64,000 bases of DNA from Fusobacterium mortiferum ATCC 9817 (GCF_000158195.2 NZ_GL987988.1:70165-134164), one strand, 5' to 3'. Counted from the stretch's first letter, positions 17,250 through 26,272 are shown. A program made the numbers and translations. Notes: a model not told the origin generated them from the letters alone.

Positions 17250-18653
17250 ATGAGAGAGGAAAAATATGATATTAGTTTTTTATCTGAAGACAGAATTAAC
17301 AATATATTAGAATCTGCCAAGGAAAAAGCTAAAAATAAAGATGAAGTAGAAAGAATAATTAAAAAAGCCAGTTTAGCTGAGGGAATAACTCCAGAGGAAG
17401 CAGCTATTCTTTTAAATATAGAAGATAAAGAGTTATTAGATAAGATGTTTAAAGTAGCTAAACAAGTAAAAGAAAAAATTTATGGAAAAAGAATAGTAAT
17501 GTTTGCTCCACTTTATGTAAGTAACTATTGTGTAAATAATTGTGTCTATTGTGGATATCAACATTGTAATGAAGATTTAAACAGAAAAAAATTAACTAGA
17601 GAAGAATTAGTAAATGAGGTAAAAGCTCTTGAAAAATTAGGACATAAGAGAATAGTTTTAGAGGCTGGAGAGGATCCAATCAATTGTTCTTTAGACTATA
17701 TTTTACAATGTATTAAGGATATATACTCTATAAAATTTGAGAATGGAAATATAAGAAGAATAAACATCAATATAGCAGCTACAACTGTTGAAAATTATAA
17801 AAAATTAAAAGAAGCTGAGATAGGAACTTATACTCTTTTCCAAGAGTCTTTCCACAAACCTACTTATGAAAAATTACATTTAGCTGGACCTAAAAAAGAT
17901 TATTATTATCATACAACAGCTATGTTTAGAGCTAGAGAAGCTGGAATAGATGATGTTGGTATAGGAGTACTATATGGATTATATGAACATAAATATGAAA
18001 CAGTAGCTATGATACTTTACGCTAATGAGTTAGAAAGAGTTACAGGTGTAGGACCTCATACAATATCAGTGCCAAGATTAAGAGAGGCTAGTAATGTGAC
18101 TTTAGCTCAATATCCACATCTAGTAAATGATGAAGAGTTTAAAAGATTAGTAGCTGTATTAAGACTTGCTGTACCATATACAGGAATGATTTTATCTACA
18201 AGAGAGGAAGCAGGATTTAGAGATAAAGTTATTGAATTGGGAATATCTCAAGTAAGTACAGGTTCTTGTACAGGTGTAGGTGGATACTCTGAGGCAAATG
18301 AAAATACTGCTCAATTTGAAGTGGGAGACCATCGTTCTCCAATGGAGATGTTAGCAAGTTTAATAAATAGTGGATATATTCCAAGCTATTGTACAGCTTG
18401 TTATCGTTCAGGAAGAACTGGAGATAGATTTATGGAGATAGCTAAGAGTGGAAAAATAAATGTAATGTGTGAGGCTAATGCCCTTATGACATTAAAAGAG
18501 TTTTTACTAGATTATGCTGATGAAAATTTAAGAGAGTTAGGAAGTAAGGCTATACTAGAAGCCCTTGAAAAAATGCCTGATGAGAATTTTAAAAATAAAA
18601 TAAAAGGATTCTTAAAAGATATAGAAAATGGAGCGAGAGATATTTCGGTATAA
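17250..18653 (+). CDS. hydG: [FeFe]-hydrogenase maturase HydG (radical SAM tyrosine lyase)
   Basis: Cleaves tyrosine to give the CO and CN ligands of the hydrogenase H-cluster. The radical-SAM cluster motif is C94-x3-C98-x2-C101 (CVNNCVYC), and the C-terminal CTACYRSGR...VMC gives the second-cluster CX2CX22C motif that separates HydG from ThiH. The frame stays open to a TTG at 17238, but that TTG overlaps GGAGGAG, which is correctly spaced for the ATG at 17250; this gives 467 aa, normal for HydG. It is monocistronic between a promoter and a terminator; hydE, hydF and the hydrogenase must be elsewhere. Confidence 0.95.
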   Translation: MREEKYDISFLSEDRINNILESAKEKAKNKDEVERIIKKASLAEGITPEEAAILLNIEDKELLDKMFKVAKQVKEKIYGKRIVMFAPLYVSNYCVNNCVYCGYQHCNEDLNRKKLTREELVNEVKALEKLGHKRIVLEAGEDPINCSLDYILQCIKDIYSIKFENGNIRRININIAATTVENYKKLKEAEIGTYTLFQESFHKPTYEKLHLAGPKKDYYYHTTAMFRAREAGIDDVGIGVLYGLYEHKYETVAMILYANELERVTGVGPHTISVPRLREASNVTLAQYPHLVNDEEFKRLVAVLRLAVPYTGMILSTREEAGFRDKVIELGISQVSTGSCTGVGGYSEANENTAQFEVGDHRSPMEMLASLINSGYIPSYCTACYRSGRTGDRFMEIAKSGKINVMCEANALMTLKEFLLDYADENLRELGSKAILEALEKMPDENFKNKIKGFLKDIENGARDISV

Positions 18654-18660
18654 TTAAAAT

Positions 18661-18698
18661 AAAGGGGATATTGCATATAAATTGCAATACCCCTTTTT
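18661..18698. terminator. Terminator between hydG and the convergent secreted-protein gene
   Basis: AAAGGGG-A-TATTGCA pairs with TGCAATACCCCTTT, with one bulged A, followed by a T-run. The A-run on the other side makes it usable from both convergent genes. Confidence 0.85.
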
Positions 18699-18702
18699 CA
18701 AA

Positions 18703-19080
18703 TTAACTATTTCTATTTACTGCTCTTTCTTTCATCATAATAGTTCTGTTTTCAGCTCTGATAGCTCCAATCTCTTTATTTAATTGTTCTACTTTATTCC
18801 AATCAGGAGTATCCTTTAACATTTCTCTTCTTAGAGCTATTCTTTTTTCAGCAATATCTAATTGATTAGCTTCAAATTTTTTATCTTGTACTTGATATCT
18901 TCCTTTACCATCAAAGTTACAACATCTAGAGTGGAATCTTTCTCCATCTCTCATATGATGAAAATAAGTTGCTGAAGTTTGATTTCTTCTCATAGGCTGA
19001 GTGTTATCAAAGTTATTTGCCAATACAGTTGTTCCTGCTAATATTGTTATTATACCAGTTAAAATTATTAATTTTTTCAT
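18703..19080 (-). CDS. Small exported protein, Spy/CpxP-like architecture
   Basis: A 125-aa protein with a typical signal peptide (KKLIILTGIITILAGTTVLA, cleavage near 21). The mature part has a polar N-terminal stretch with two adjacent cysteines (RCCNF) and a charged helical C-terminal half (ANQLDIAEKRIALRREML onward) resembling the heptad-type helices of Spy/CpxP/ZraP periplasmic chaperones. I see no LTxxQ motif, so the family call is weak. AGGAGGT precedes the ATG. It is transcribed alone and may be a periplasmic stress or metal protein. Confidence 0.7.
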   Translation of the reverse strand: MKKLIILTGIITILAGTTVLANNFDNTQPMRRNQTSATYFHHMRDGERFHSRCCNFDGKGRYQVQDKKFEANQLDIAEKRIALRREMLKDTPDWNKVEQLNKEIGAIRAENRTIMMKERAVNRNS

Positions 19081-19172
19081 AAGTTATACCTCCTAAAAAT
19101 TATCTGTTTCTTTTATAGTTTAAGTATAACTTTGATTTATGACCTCAGTATGTCAAAGTGAAAAATTTTAAA

Positions 19173-19646
19173 TTATTTTTCTAATAAAACAACACAGTAA
19201 GATTTTACTCCAGATTCATCTCCAGTAAATCCAAGTTTTTCTTCAGTAGTAGCTTTTACACTTACCTGCTCTATATCTATTTCTAATATTTCAGCTACTC
19301 TTTTTCTCATTGCTTCAATATATGGTTTTACTTTTGGCTTTTGTAAAACTATTATTGAATCCAAATTAATAACTCTATATCCTCTTTCAGCTATCAATTC
19401 TTTTACCCTAGTTAACAGAATTGTACTATCTATATTTTCGTATTTCATATCAGTATCAGGAAAATGTTGTCCGATATCCCCTAGAGCTAAAGCTCCAAGC
19501 ATAGCATCCATAATGGCATGGATTAAAACATCTCCATCAGAGTGTCCGAGAACACCTTTAGTATGAGGTATCTCCACACCTCCTAATATTAATGTTCTTC
19601 CTTCTACAAGCTTATGTACATCATATCCATTTCCTATTCTAAGCAT
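19173..19646 (-). CDS. ispF: 2-C-methyl-D-erythritol 2,4-cyclodiphosphate synthase
   Basis: Fifth step of the MEP isoprenoid pathway. The 157-aa protein starts MLRIGNGYDVHKL; the metal-binding DxH (GYDVH) and HSDGDVLIHAIMDA are intact, as is the C-terminal ATTEEKLGFTG motif. The frame extends 7 codons further up, but the ATG at 19646 gives the normal family start and has GGGAGTG at proper distance. It overlaps the end of rfaE1 by 8 bp, so the two are translationally coupled. Confidence 0.95.
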   Translation of the reverse strand: MLRIGNGYDVHKLVEGRTLILGGVEIPHTKGVLGHSDGDVLIHAIMDAMLGALALGDIGQHFPDTDMKYENIDSTILLTRVKELIAERGYRVINLDSIIVLQKPKVKPYIEAMRKRVAEILEIDIEQVSVKATTEEKLGFTGDESGVKSYCVVLLEK

Positions 19647-20637
19647 TATGACACTCCCATCTCTCATAAATTTGGTTATAGAACTCTAAGATTTCCTCTT
19701 TAGTTACAGTTGATGTTCCCATCTTACCTACTACTACTCCAGCAGCTGTATTAGCTATCTTAGCAGATTCGTGCCAATCTACCCCAGCAGCACTAGCAAG
19801 AGTAAATACAGATATTACTGTATCTCCAGCCCCTGTTACATCATATACTTCTTTAGCAAAGGTAGGAATATTTATAACCTTATCTAGGAATAAACTCATT
19901 CCCTCTTCGCTTCTAGTAAGTAGAAGGTTATCTAGTTGTAATTTTTCTTTTAACTCTTTTCCTAAAGATTCAAAGTCTGTAACTTTACTTTTACCTAAAC
20001 ACTCCATAGCCTCTTTTCTATTTGGTGTCATAGATGTAGCTCCTATATAGTTCATTGCATTTTTAGGTTTAGGGTCAACAGTAACTATTTTATTTTTTTC
20101 TCTACAAATTTTTACAATCTCCTTAGCTACTCTTGGAGTAAGTACTCCCTTATCATAGTCAGAAAGGATAATTGCATCTAGTGAATCAATTTTAGAATTG
20201 AAATTTTCTAATAGTAAATCTTCTAATTCTTTAGAAATAGGCTCAGCTTTTTCCCAATCTATTCTAAGTAGTTGTTGGTTTCCAGCTAATATTCTTCTTT
20301 TTACAATAGTAGGTATATCTTTAGTTCTAATAATTCCTGTACTATCTATTCCTTTTTCATTGAAAGTTCTAAGTAATCTATCTCCATTGTCATCAGCACC
20401 AATTACACCAAAACATATAGTTTGGGCACCAAGAACAGAAAGGTTATTGACAACGTTAGCAGCTCCTCCTAATACAAATCTTTCCTCTTTTACATTTACA
20501 ACAGGAACAGGAGCCTCTGGAGATATTCTATCAACTACACCAATAATATAGTCATCTAACATTAAGTCTCCAACCACTCCTATCTTTATATTTTTAAAAC
20601 TTTCTAATATTTTTGGTAAATCTAATCTGTTTTTCAT
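19639..20637 (-). CDS. rfaE1: D-glycero-beta-D-manno-heptose-7-phosphate kinase
   Basis: A 332-aa PfkB/ribokinase-family protein corresponding to the kinase half of HldE, acting in ADP-heptose synthesis for the LPS inner core. Motifs are LDDYIIGVVDRISPEAPVPV near the N-terminus, FVLGGAANVVNNL, and the C-terminal anion hole GAGDTVIS. The adenylyltransferase half (RfaE2) is absent and must be a separate gene. It starts 15 bp after the secretin gene, so it may be the tail of the pilus transcript. It implies a heptose-containing LPS, as expected for Fusobacteria. Confidence 0.93.
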   Translation of the reverse strand: MKNRLDLPKILESFKNIKIGVVGDLMLDDYIIGVVDRISPEAPVPVVNVKEERFVLGGAANVVNNLSVLGAQTICFGVIGADDNGDRLLRTFNEKGIDSTGIIRTKDIPTIVKRRILAGNQQLLRIDWEKAEPISKELEDLLLENFNSKIDSLDAIILSDYDKGVLTPRVAKEIVKICREKNKIVTVDPKPKNAMNYIGATSMTPNRKEAMECLGKSKVTDFESLGKELKEKLQLDNLLLTRSEEGMSLFLDKVINIPTFAKEVYDVTGAGDTVISVFTLASAAGVDWHESAKIANTAAGVVVGKMGTSTVTKEEILEFYNQIYERWECHNA

Positions 20638-20652
20638 ACTATTCCTCTTTTC

Positions 20653-22308
20653 TTAATAAATTTTTCTATTTATTATTTCCTTTGCCCTTTGATGTATTTC
20701 ATCTCTTTCAAAGGAATCATTTTCATTATTTACAATATTGACTTTCATCTTTACATAGATATCACTAATTTCATGGCTAATATTCTGATTTTTAAAGAAA
20801 AAATTAATCATAGGTAGAGTTCCAAAATAAGGAATTTTACTATCTAAATTATGTACAGTAGCTTTTTTTAATCCACCTATAAATATAGTTTCTCCATTTT
20901 TAATCTTAATTGTAGTTTCAATACTTCTTCCAACTTTTGAACCACCTTCAGAGTTATATGTACCACTTTCCTCTGATTCATCTTTATTGACTTTTAATTT
21001 GAAATTACTAATCTCTATTAAAACTTTTAAAATTACCCAACCATCTTTTCTAATGGTAGGAGTTGCTTTTAAAATTATTCCAGCCTCTCTAAATATTGGA
21101 GTAGTAATAACTTTATTAGTATCTTCATCTTCTTCTCTTTGCTCTCCTACTATTACCTCTTCAGCAACTTTAAAACTTCCCTCTTCCCCATCTAAAACAA
21201 GTATAGATGGTCTAGAACTTACTACTAAATCTTGAGTAGATTCCAAAAGATTGATTCCAAGATTGAGAATATCATTTCCACTATTAAATTGTTTAGAGAT
21301 TGCAATAGATGAAGAGTAGATACTTCCAATTCCAGAAATACTACTATTTCCAAGTAATGACATACTCCAACTATTGTTTCCTTCTGTGTTGCCACTGTTA
21401 TCATATATCCAATTAAAACCTAAAGTTTCAAAGAGATTGTCAGTAACATCTAAAATTTGAGCATCTATTCTAATCTGCTCTACATCTTTATCTAATTCCT
21501 GTATGAGAGATTTAGAGCTATTGATAATATTCTCTTTTCCAGAAAGGACAAGTATATTTTTCTTAGGGAGTGAAGAGATTTTTAAAGAGTTTCCAAAAGT
21601 TTCAGAAAGTAATTTTTTTATATCTTCACAACTGTTATTATATAGATAGATATTTTCTGTAACTATCTCCTCTCCATTGATTATATTTCTATTAGAAGTT
21701 TGCTTTGAAATATTTTTACTAGAGTTAAAACTGTTTTCTCTTTTCATAGAGATATTTAAAAAGATATTTTTTTCACTTAAATCAATTATATCAGTTATTG
21801 TAGAATATCCTTCCTTTTCAAATTGTACAATATATACAGCAGGGTCAATATCTTCTAAGATAAAATTTCCATCATAACTAGATAGTGTAGGTTGAGAAAA
21901 ACTATTAATAAGGGTAATCTTAACTCCTTCTAAACCTTTTCCAGAACCTTCAGATTGAATTCTTCCAGAGAAAATATAATTATTATTTTCACCTCTTTTA
22001 GATAAAATAAATATATCTCCACTTTTAGAAAGCTTTAAGTTATATAGTTTAATAAAAGTATTAAGAATATCTTCTAATAATATATCAGAGGGAAAATACA
22101 TATCAACTGAGATATTTTTTATATCATCACTGGGGATAATAGCTATATTATTTTCTTGGCTAATAATATTTAGAGTCTCTCCTAAGGTAATATCTTGTAA
22201 GTTGAGCTCATATGTAATTTTAGTTTTTAGATTTGGATGATTAAATTGTCCATAACTATTATAACAAATAAAGAAAATTATTAAAAGTATAAGATTTCTT
22301 TTTCTCAT
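20653..22308 (-). CDS. gspD: Secretin (GspD/PilQ-like) with inserted regulatory-like domain
   Basis: Outer-membrane channel of the pilus/secretion system, 551 aa. It has a signal peptide (about 1-20) and an STN/N0-like domain (about 30-105). A beta-sandwich segment (about 112-190; GKGLEGVKITL...YDGNFILEDI...YIVQFEKEGY) resembles carboxypeptidase regulatory-like domains. An N1-type ring domain follows (about 215-275), then the C-terminal secretin domain (about 340-530; VSSRPSILVLDGEEGSFKVAEEV and NGETIFIGGLKK). No lipobox, so pilotin use is unclear. AGGAGAGG precedes the ATG. It is last of the pilus genes, 10 bp after the PilO-like gene. Confidence 0.9.
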   Translation of the reverse strand: MRKRNLILLIIFFICYNSYGQFNHPNLKTKITYELNLQDITLGETLNIISQENNIAIIPSDDIKNISVDMYFPSDILLEDILNTFIKLYNLKLSKSGDIFILSKRGENNNYIFSGRIQSEGSGKGLEGVKITLINSFSQPTLSSYDGNFILEDIDPAVYIVQFEKEGYSTITDIIDLSEKNIFLNISMKRENSFNSSKNISKQTSNRNIINGEEIVTENIYLYNNSCEDIKKLLSETFGNSLKISSLPKKNILVLSGKENIINSSKSLIQELDKDVEQIRIDAQILDVTDNLFETLGFNWIYDNSGNTEGNNSWSMSLLGNSSISGIGSIYSSSIAISKQFNSGNDILNLGINLLESTQDLVVSSRPSILVLDGEEGSFKVAEEVIVGEQREEDEDTNKVITTPIFREAGIILKATPTIRKDGWVILKVLIEISNFKLKVNKDESEESGTYNSEGGSKVGRSIETTIKIKNGETIFIGGLKKATVHNLDSKIPYFGTLPMINFFFKNQNISHEISDIYVKMKVNIVNNENDSFERDEIHQRAKEIINRKIY

Positions 22309-22318
22309 AAAACCTCTC

Positions 22319-23104
22319 CTAATTTTTTATCTGTTGTAAAAAAGGATAATTATTTTCTAGTATAATCCTATACTTAGAATTATCAAATACTATTTCCTCT
22401 CCCACATAGAAAATATTTTTACTATTATTTTTATAATTTACTATTATATATATTCTATTATTAAAATTGAGATATTTTATTTTAGTAATTTTTTGATTAT
22501 TCAATTTAGATATAGGAAAAAATTTTTCTTCTTTTATATCTTTGTTAGTGATATTTAGAACATTGGAAGATATTTTTGTAGTAAGTCTACCTTGTGGAAG
22601 TGTAGATATCTGTGTAATACTATCTGTAAAACTAATTTTTTTATCACTATTTTCTAATTCTTCTATAAATAAGAAAATATCTGAAATATCTCCGCTTATA
22701 ATATAGGGGATATATATTTTATCTGTTTCGCTTATTTTCTCTACTCTTCCTATGGTTTCAATGGTTAGATTATAGAAGTTAGATTTTTCACTAATAAATT
22801 TTTCAAAACTACTTACGTTTTTAAAACTTTTCTTTTTTGTTTTTTCTTCAAGATTAGAGTAATATTTTTCTGTTTCCTCTAATTCTTCTAAAAGTTTTTT
22901 ATATCTTTGATTATTAGCTTGATTTTGCTTCATTTCCTTTCTAGTTTTAATTTCCAAAGAGCTTACTCTTTCTCTTTTTTGTAAATAGTTTTGAAAGGGA
23001 GATAAGACAAGAGAATATATAATAAAACTGAAAATAATAAGAGATATTAAAAGAAGAATTTGGCTTTTATATTCTTGACAATCAATTTTCTTCAGTAATT
23101 TCAT
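22319..23104 (-). CDS. PilO-like assembly protein with PilP-like C-terminus
   Basis: A 261-aa bitopic inner-membrane protein: short cytoplasmic N-terminus, one membrane segment (about 15-36), a long coiled coil (about 40-95), then a ferredoxin-like region (about 100-180) as in PilO/GspM. The last 60 residues (KIKYLNFNNRIYIIVNY...YVGEEIVFDN) look like the small beta domain of PilP/GspC, so it may be a PilO-PilP fusion. The call rests on architecture and position between the PilM/N-like and secretin genes; sequence identity to named families is low. It overlaps the upstream gene by 23 bp. Confidence 0.7.
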   Translation of the reverse strand: MKLLKKIDCQEYKSQILLLISLIIFSFIIYSLVLSPFQNYLQKRERVSSLEIKTRKEMKQNQANNQRYKKLLEELEETEKYYSNLEEKTKKKSFKNVSSFEKFISEKSNFYNLTIETIGRVEKISETDKIYIPYIISGDISDIFLFIEELENSDKKISFTDSITQISTLPQGRLTTKISSNVLNITNKDIKEEKFFPISKLNNQKITKIKYLNFNNRIYIIVNYKNNSKNIFYVGEEIVFDNSKYRIILENNYPFLQQIKN

Positions 23105-24260
23105 CTTCCACCTCTATATCTATATGAAATTCATATCTGTTATTATTTAGTTTTATAAAATCATGATTAAAATTTTTAAAAAATCTATAATTTAATAACC
23201 TATTTTGAAATTTATAAATATCTTCTTCAAAATCTGTTATTCCTTGAAGAGTAAACATTCCATCTCCATATTCAATAGATGTAATCTCTAAATTTTCATT
23301 ATTGTATATAGTTTTTATCAGTTGTGAAAGTTTCATCTTATTAAAATCTTTTATTCTATTTTTTTCTTTTAATTTTTTTATCTCCTCTTCTATTTTTAAA
23401 ATTTCCTCTCTTATTTGTAAATTTTTTTCATGATAAGTGGAGTAACTATTTTCTAAAATATTTAATCTTTCTTGTTCTTTTTCAATTAAAAAATATATAG
23501 AAAAAAATATAATAGTTGAAATTATTATAGTGAGAGAGATAAAAAAAATGGAAATTTTTATGTTTTTCTTATAATTTCTTTCTTTAATATAATCTGTTGG
23601 AAGAAAATTGAAATCTTTTCTAAACTCTAAAGGATAATTTTTCCACTCTCTAATTTTTAAAAAGGAAAGATACTCAATGATATCATTTTGGTTAGGATAG
23701 ACAAAGCTCTCTCCTTTTAAATTTTCTTCTAAGTAAGTAGAGTTATTAACTATTTCTTCTTTTTCAAAATCTACTTCTAGAAAATTAATTAATTTATTTT
23801 CTAAAAAATAGTAGAGTCTATACTTGTCATTTTCTACTTCTATATAAGTTTTTTCAAGATTATCTTTATTAAAAAGTTCTATTAAAAAAAGAGGATATAT
23901 ACCTAAAAGATCTGTTTTCTTATCTTTAAGGTTGTCTAGTAAAGTATATATTTTATCTTTTTCAATTAGAATGAGGAGAGTTTTTTCCTTCTCTTCATCT
24001 TCTTCTAAAATTATCTCCTTATCTAAAAAATAAAAACTATCATATTCATCAAAGATATTTTCAAGTTTCTCTGTTATTTCAAACTCTCTTTCTCTTTCAT
24101 CAATATCTTTAGATAGAGTAAGAGGAATAAGATGAAAAAAATTACTCTCAAGTAACAGGATACCGTTTTTATAATTTTCAATCTCTTCAAGAGTGAAGAA
24201 GTTAAGTTTTTCTTTTTTTAAAAATTTATTTAACCACACTATTTTCAAAATTGACCACAA
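23082..24260 (-). CDS. PilM/PilN-like (GspL-like) assembly protein
   Basis: A protein of about 390 aa with an acidic soluble N-terminal half (about 1-220), one membrane segment (about 232-256), a coiled coil (about 258-300) and a PilN-type C-terminal domain (about 310-385). This is the GspL or fused PilM-PilN layout. The N-terminal half lacks the nucleotide-binding motifs of the actin-like fold that I can recognise, so that part may be degenerate. The start is uncertain: the frame opens with TTG at 24260 only one base after GGAG, and a GTG at 24239 is an alternative. It overlaps the upstream gene by about 35 bp. Confidence 0.7.
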   Translation of the reverse strand: MWSILKIVWLNKFLKKEKLNFFTLEEIENYKNGILLLESNFFHLIPLTLSKDIDEREREFEITEKLENIFDEYDSFYFLDKEIILEEDEEKEKTLLILIEKDKIYTLLDNLKDKKTDLLGIYPLFLIELFNKDNLEKTYIEVENDKYRLYYFLENKLINFLEVDFEKEEIVNNSTYLEENLKGESFVYPNQNDIIEYLSFLKIREWKNYPLEFRKDFNFLPTDYIKERNYKKNIKISIFFISLTIIISTIIFFSIYFLIEKEQERLNILENSYSTYHEKNLQIREEILKIEEEIKKLKEKNRIKDFNKMKLSQLIKTIYNNENLEITSIEYGDGMFTLQGITDFEEDIYKFQNRLLNYRFFKNFNHDFIKLNNNRYEFHIDIEVEDEITEEN

Positions 24261-24843
24261 ACTCCTTTAATTTTTCACTATTGGGGGTAAGAGGATTTTT
24301 ATTTCCTTTTTCATATTCTATGTCTACTTTAGCTAATAATGAAACTTGATTATTAGCTTTAGGATTTGTAAGAGTTTTTTTTATTTCAATAGTAACTATA
24401 TTATTAGTATATGGATAAGAATAAAGATTAACTAAAATAATCTCTTTAAAATTTTTATTGTCTCCATCACCATATTTATAACAAGTTTTTCCATTAAATC
24501 TTATTCTATAAAGTAGATATCTATTAAAGCTATAGCTATTTTTACTATTTCCAAGCCAAACTCTATTAAAATTTTCTTCAAATCCAATATATTCAGCACC
24601 ACTTTGATAATTACCAGAAGAGATCTCTTTATCTATTCTTTTTAATTCGTCATAAGCAAGAGTTTGTAAATTATGTACTTTTGAATCTATGGAAATAGTA
24701 GAAAAATAGGAATTTAATCTATCACCTTTTCTATAAATAATTCTATATCCCAATAAAAAATTTCCCAATATAAAGACAATAAGAATAAGAGTACCAATTA
24801 ATATGAAAGCTCTATTTTTCAATCTCTTTTTTAAAGTTTGCAT
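24226..24843 (-). CDS. Minor-pilin-region protein, PilX/GspK-like position
   Basis: A 205-aa protein with a short basic N-terminus and one hydrophobic helix (about 13-34, ILIGTLILIVFILGNFLLGY), then a soluble domain. It lacks the usual G|FxxxE prepilin cleavage motif, so it may be a non-cleaved or divergent PilX-like component. It sits between two pilin-like genes and the assembly genes. It overlaps the preceding pilin gene by 32 bp. Function is inferred from position only. Confidence 0.65.
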   Translation of the reverse strand: MQTLKKRLKNRAFILIGTLILIVFILGNFLLGYRIIYRKGDRLNSYFSTISIDSKVHNLQTLAYDELKRIDKEISSGNYQSGAEYIGFEENFNRVWLGNSKNSYSFNRYLLYRIRFNGKTCYKYGDGDNKNFKEIILVNLYSYPYTNNIVTIEIKKTLTNPKANNQVSLLAKVDIEYEKGNKNPLTPNSEKLKEFVVNFENSVVK

Positions 24844-25411
24844 ACCCTTTTAAACTCCTAGCTTTTAAAAAATCACTATCTAAAATTTCCATCTCTATAA
24901 TAATTCCGTTTTCTATTTTTTCAAAATATCCATATATATTTTCAAGAATAGTATTTTTATTTTCAACATAGACTTCATTATTGATTTTTTTACACTCAAT
25001 CACTTGTAATTCTCCATAGTAAAATCTAAAAATAATAAAGGAATAAAAAATATTTTTTCCATCACTTACAGGATATTCTAAAAAAAGTGTATTTCCTTTT
25101 GAGGTTTTATTTTTAAAAAAATTTTCAGTTAGTCCAAGATAGATTTCCTTATCATATTGTAAAACTATAGCTCCATTTTCTACATACTCTTTTCCAATAT
25201 AATTCCCCTTGATTATATTGCTATCTTTTATACTTTTTTCTATTAATGATATAATCTTAGCTGAGTCTTTTTCAAAAAGGCTTTGCTTAGTAATAGAATT
25301 ATTAAGAGTATTAGAAACTTTTAATAGTGGAAAAATAAGTAGAGAAAAGATAGAAAAAAGTCCTAAAGTTACTATTAATTCTAAAAGAGAAAATCCAGAA
25401 TTTTTTCTCAT
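24812..25411 (-). CDS. Prepilin-like protein (GspJ/PilW-like)
   Basis: A 199-aa protein with a classical type IV prepilin leader: MRKNSG|FSLLELIVTLGLFSI, with cleavage after Gly6 and Glu at mature position 5, then a hydrophobic helix to about 28. The large C-terminal domain suits a minor pseudopilin of the GspJ or PilW kind. GGTGAT precedes the ATG. It would be processed by the peptidase encoded at 25841-26272. Confidence 0.85.
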   Translation of the reverse strand: MRKNSGFSLLELIVTLGLFSIFSLLIFPLLKVSNTLNNSITKQSLFEKDSAKIISLIEKSIKDSNIIKGNYIGKEYVENGAIVLQYDKEIYLGLTENFFKNKTSKGNTLFLEYPVSDGKNIFYSFIIFRFYYGELQVIECKKINNEVYVENKNTILENIYGYFEKIENGIIIEMEILDSDFLKARSLKGYANFKKEIEK

Positions 25412-25415
25412 ATAA

Positions 25416-25838
25416 TCACCAATTACTAACTAAATTTCTACTTTCAAAACTTTTATTACTGTCTATATACATAAAATAAACCTCTAAATAATCATATTTT
25501 TTATCTTCGAATTGATAATATGTTTTAGAGATTTCTAATTTTAAATTAGAGTTTTTATTAATTGGATATGGTATAAAAAATTTTTCTGTAAAGCTATCTT
25601 TTCCAAAATTTTCAAAATTATACTCTCTTTTTCCTAAATGAGTTTTTAAAGTTTCATAATCTTGAGCTATCAATTGTTTTTCAATGGCTTTAAAATTATA
25701 GTAACTTCTTTCTAAATTTAAGTATCTTCTATTACTAGCAAATGAAAATTGAATATATTTAACTAGAGGAAAAAGAGTTATGAAAAAAAGAGCTAAAGAT
25801 ATAATCAGTTCTATAAGAGTAAGTGCTTTATTTTTCAT
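25416..25838 (-). CDS. Prepilin-like protein (GspI/PilV-like)
   Basis: About 140 aa beginning MKNKALTLIELIISLALFF. The leader is short and the cleavage residue before the hydrophobic helix is Ala rather than Gly (KA|LTLIE); Glu5 is present. The longer frame starts at 25853, but TGAGGT is better placed for the ATG at 25838, which lies next to the stop of the peptidase gene. It is likely a minor pseudopilin. Confidence 0.8.
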   Translation of the reverse strand: MKNKALTLIELIISLALFFITLFPLVKYIQFSFASNRRYLNLERSYYNFKAIEKQLIAQDYETLKTHLGKREYNFENFGKDSFTEKFFIPYPINKNSNLKLEISKTYYQFEDKKYDYLEVYFMYIDSNKSFESRNLVSNW

Positions 25839-25840
25839 AA

Positions 25841-26272
25841 TTACCTCAGCCATAAAAAAAGAAATCCAATTATCAAAAATGGAGAAAATGGAATCTCTTT
25901 TCTTTTTGTTTTTCTTATTAATAGTATAATTCCTATAAAAGAAGCTGAAATAAATGATATAAGATAGAATAGGTATATATCAAAAAAGTTACTATAACCT
26001 AAGATATATCCTAATGTCATTAATAATTTTATATCTCCAAATCCAAAAACCTCTTTATTTAATATGTCTGAGAGATAACCATAGAGAAAAAGTAGTGGAA
26101 GAGTATAGATACCCATACCAATAATACTATTTTCTATAATTTCATAATCGAATTTTTTTAAATATATAGCAATGATAAGTAGTAGAAGATTTAAAAAATT
26201 AGGAATATACAGTTTTTTTATATCTATCCACATAATAATAGAAAGTATAATTATAATTAATATTCTATCCAT
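25841..26272 (-). CDS. Prepilin peptidase, A24 family, minimal form
   Basis: A 143-aa integral-membrane aspartic protease with about five hydrophobic segments. The two catalytic aspartates are D17 (WIDIKKLYIPN) and D80 in the GxGD motif (GFGDIKLL). The N-terminal cysteine-containing methyltransferase half found in PilD is absent, so this resembles the short archaeal or TadV/CpaA-like form. It should cut the leaders of the pilin-like proteins around it. It overlaps the upstream major pilin gene by 16 bp. Confidence 0.88.
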   Translation of the reverse strand: MDRILIIIILSIIMWIDIKKLYIPNFLNLLLLIIAIYLKKFDYEIIENSIIGMGIYTLPLLFLYGYLSDILNKEVFGFGDIKLLMTLGYILGYSNFFDIYLFYLISFISASFIGIILLIRKTKRKEIPFSPFLIIGFLFLWLR

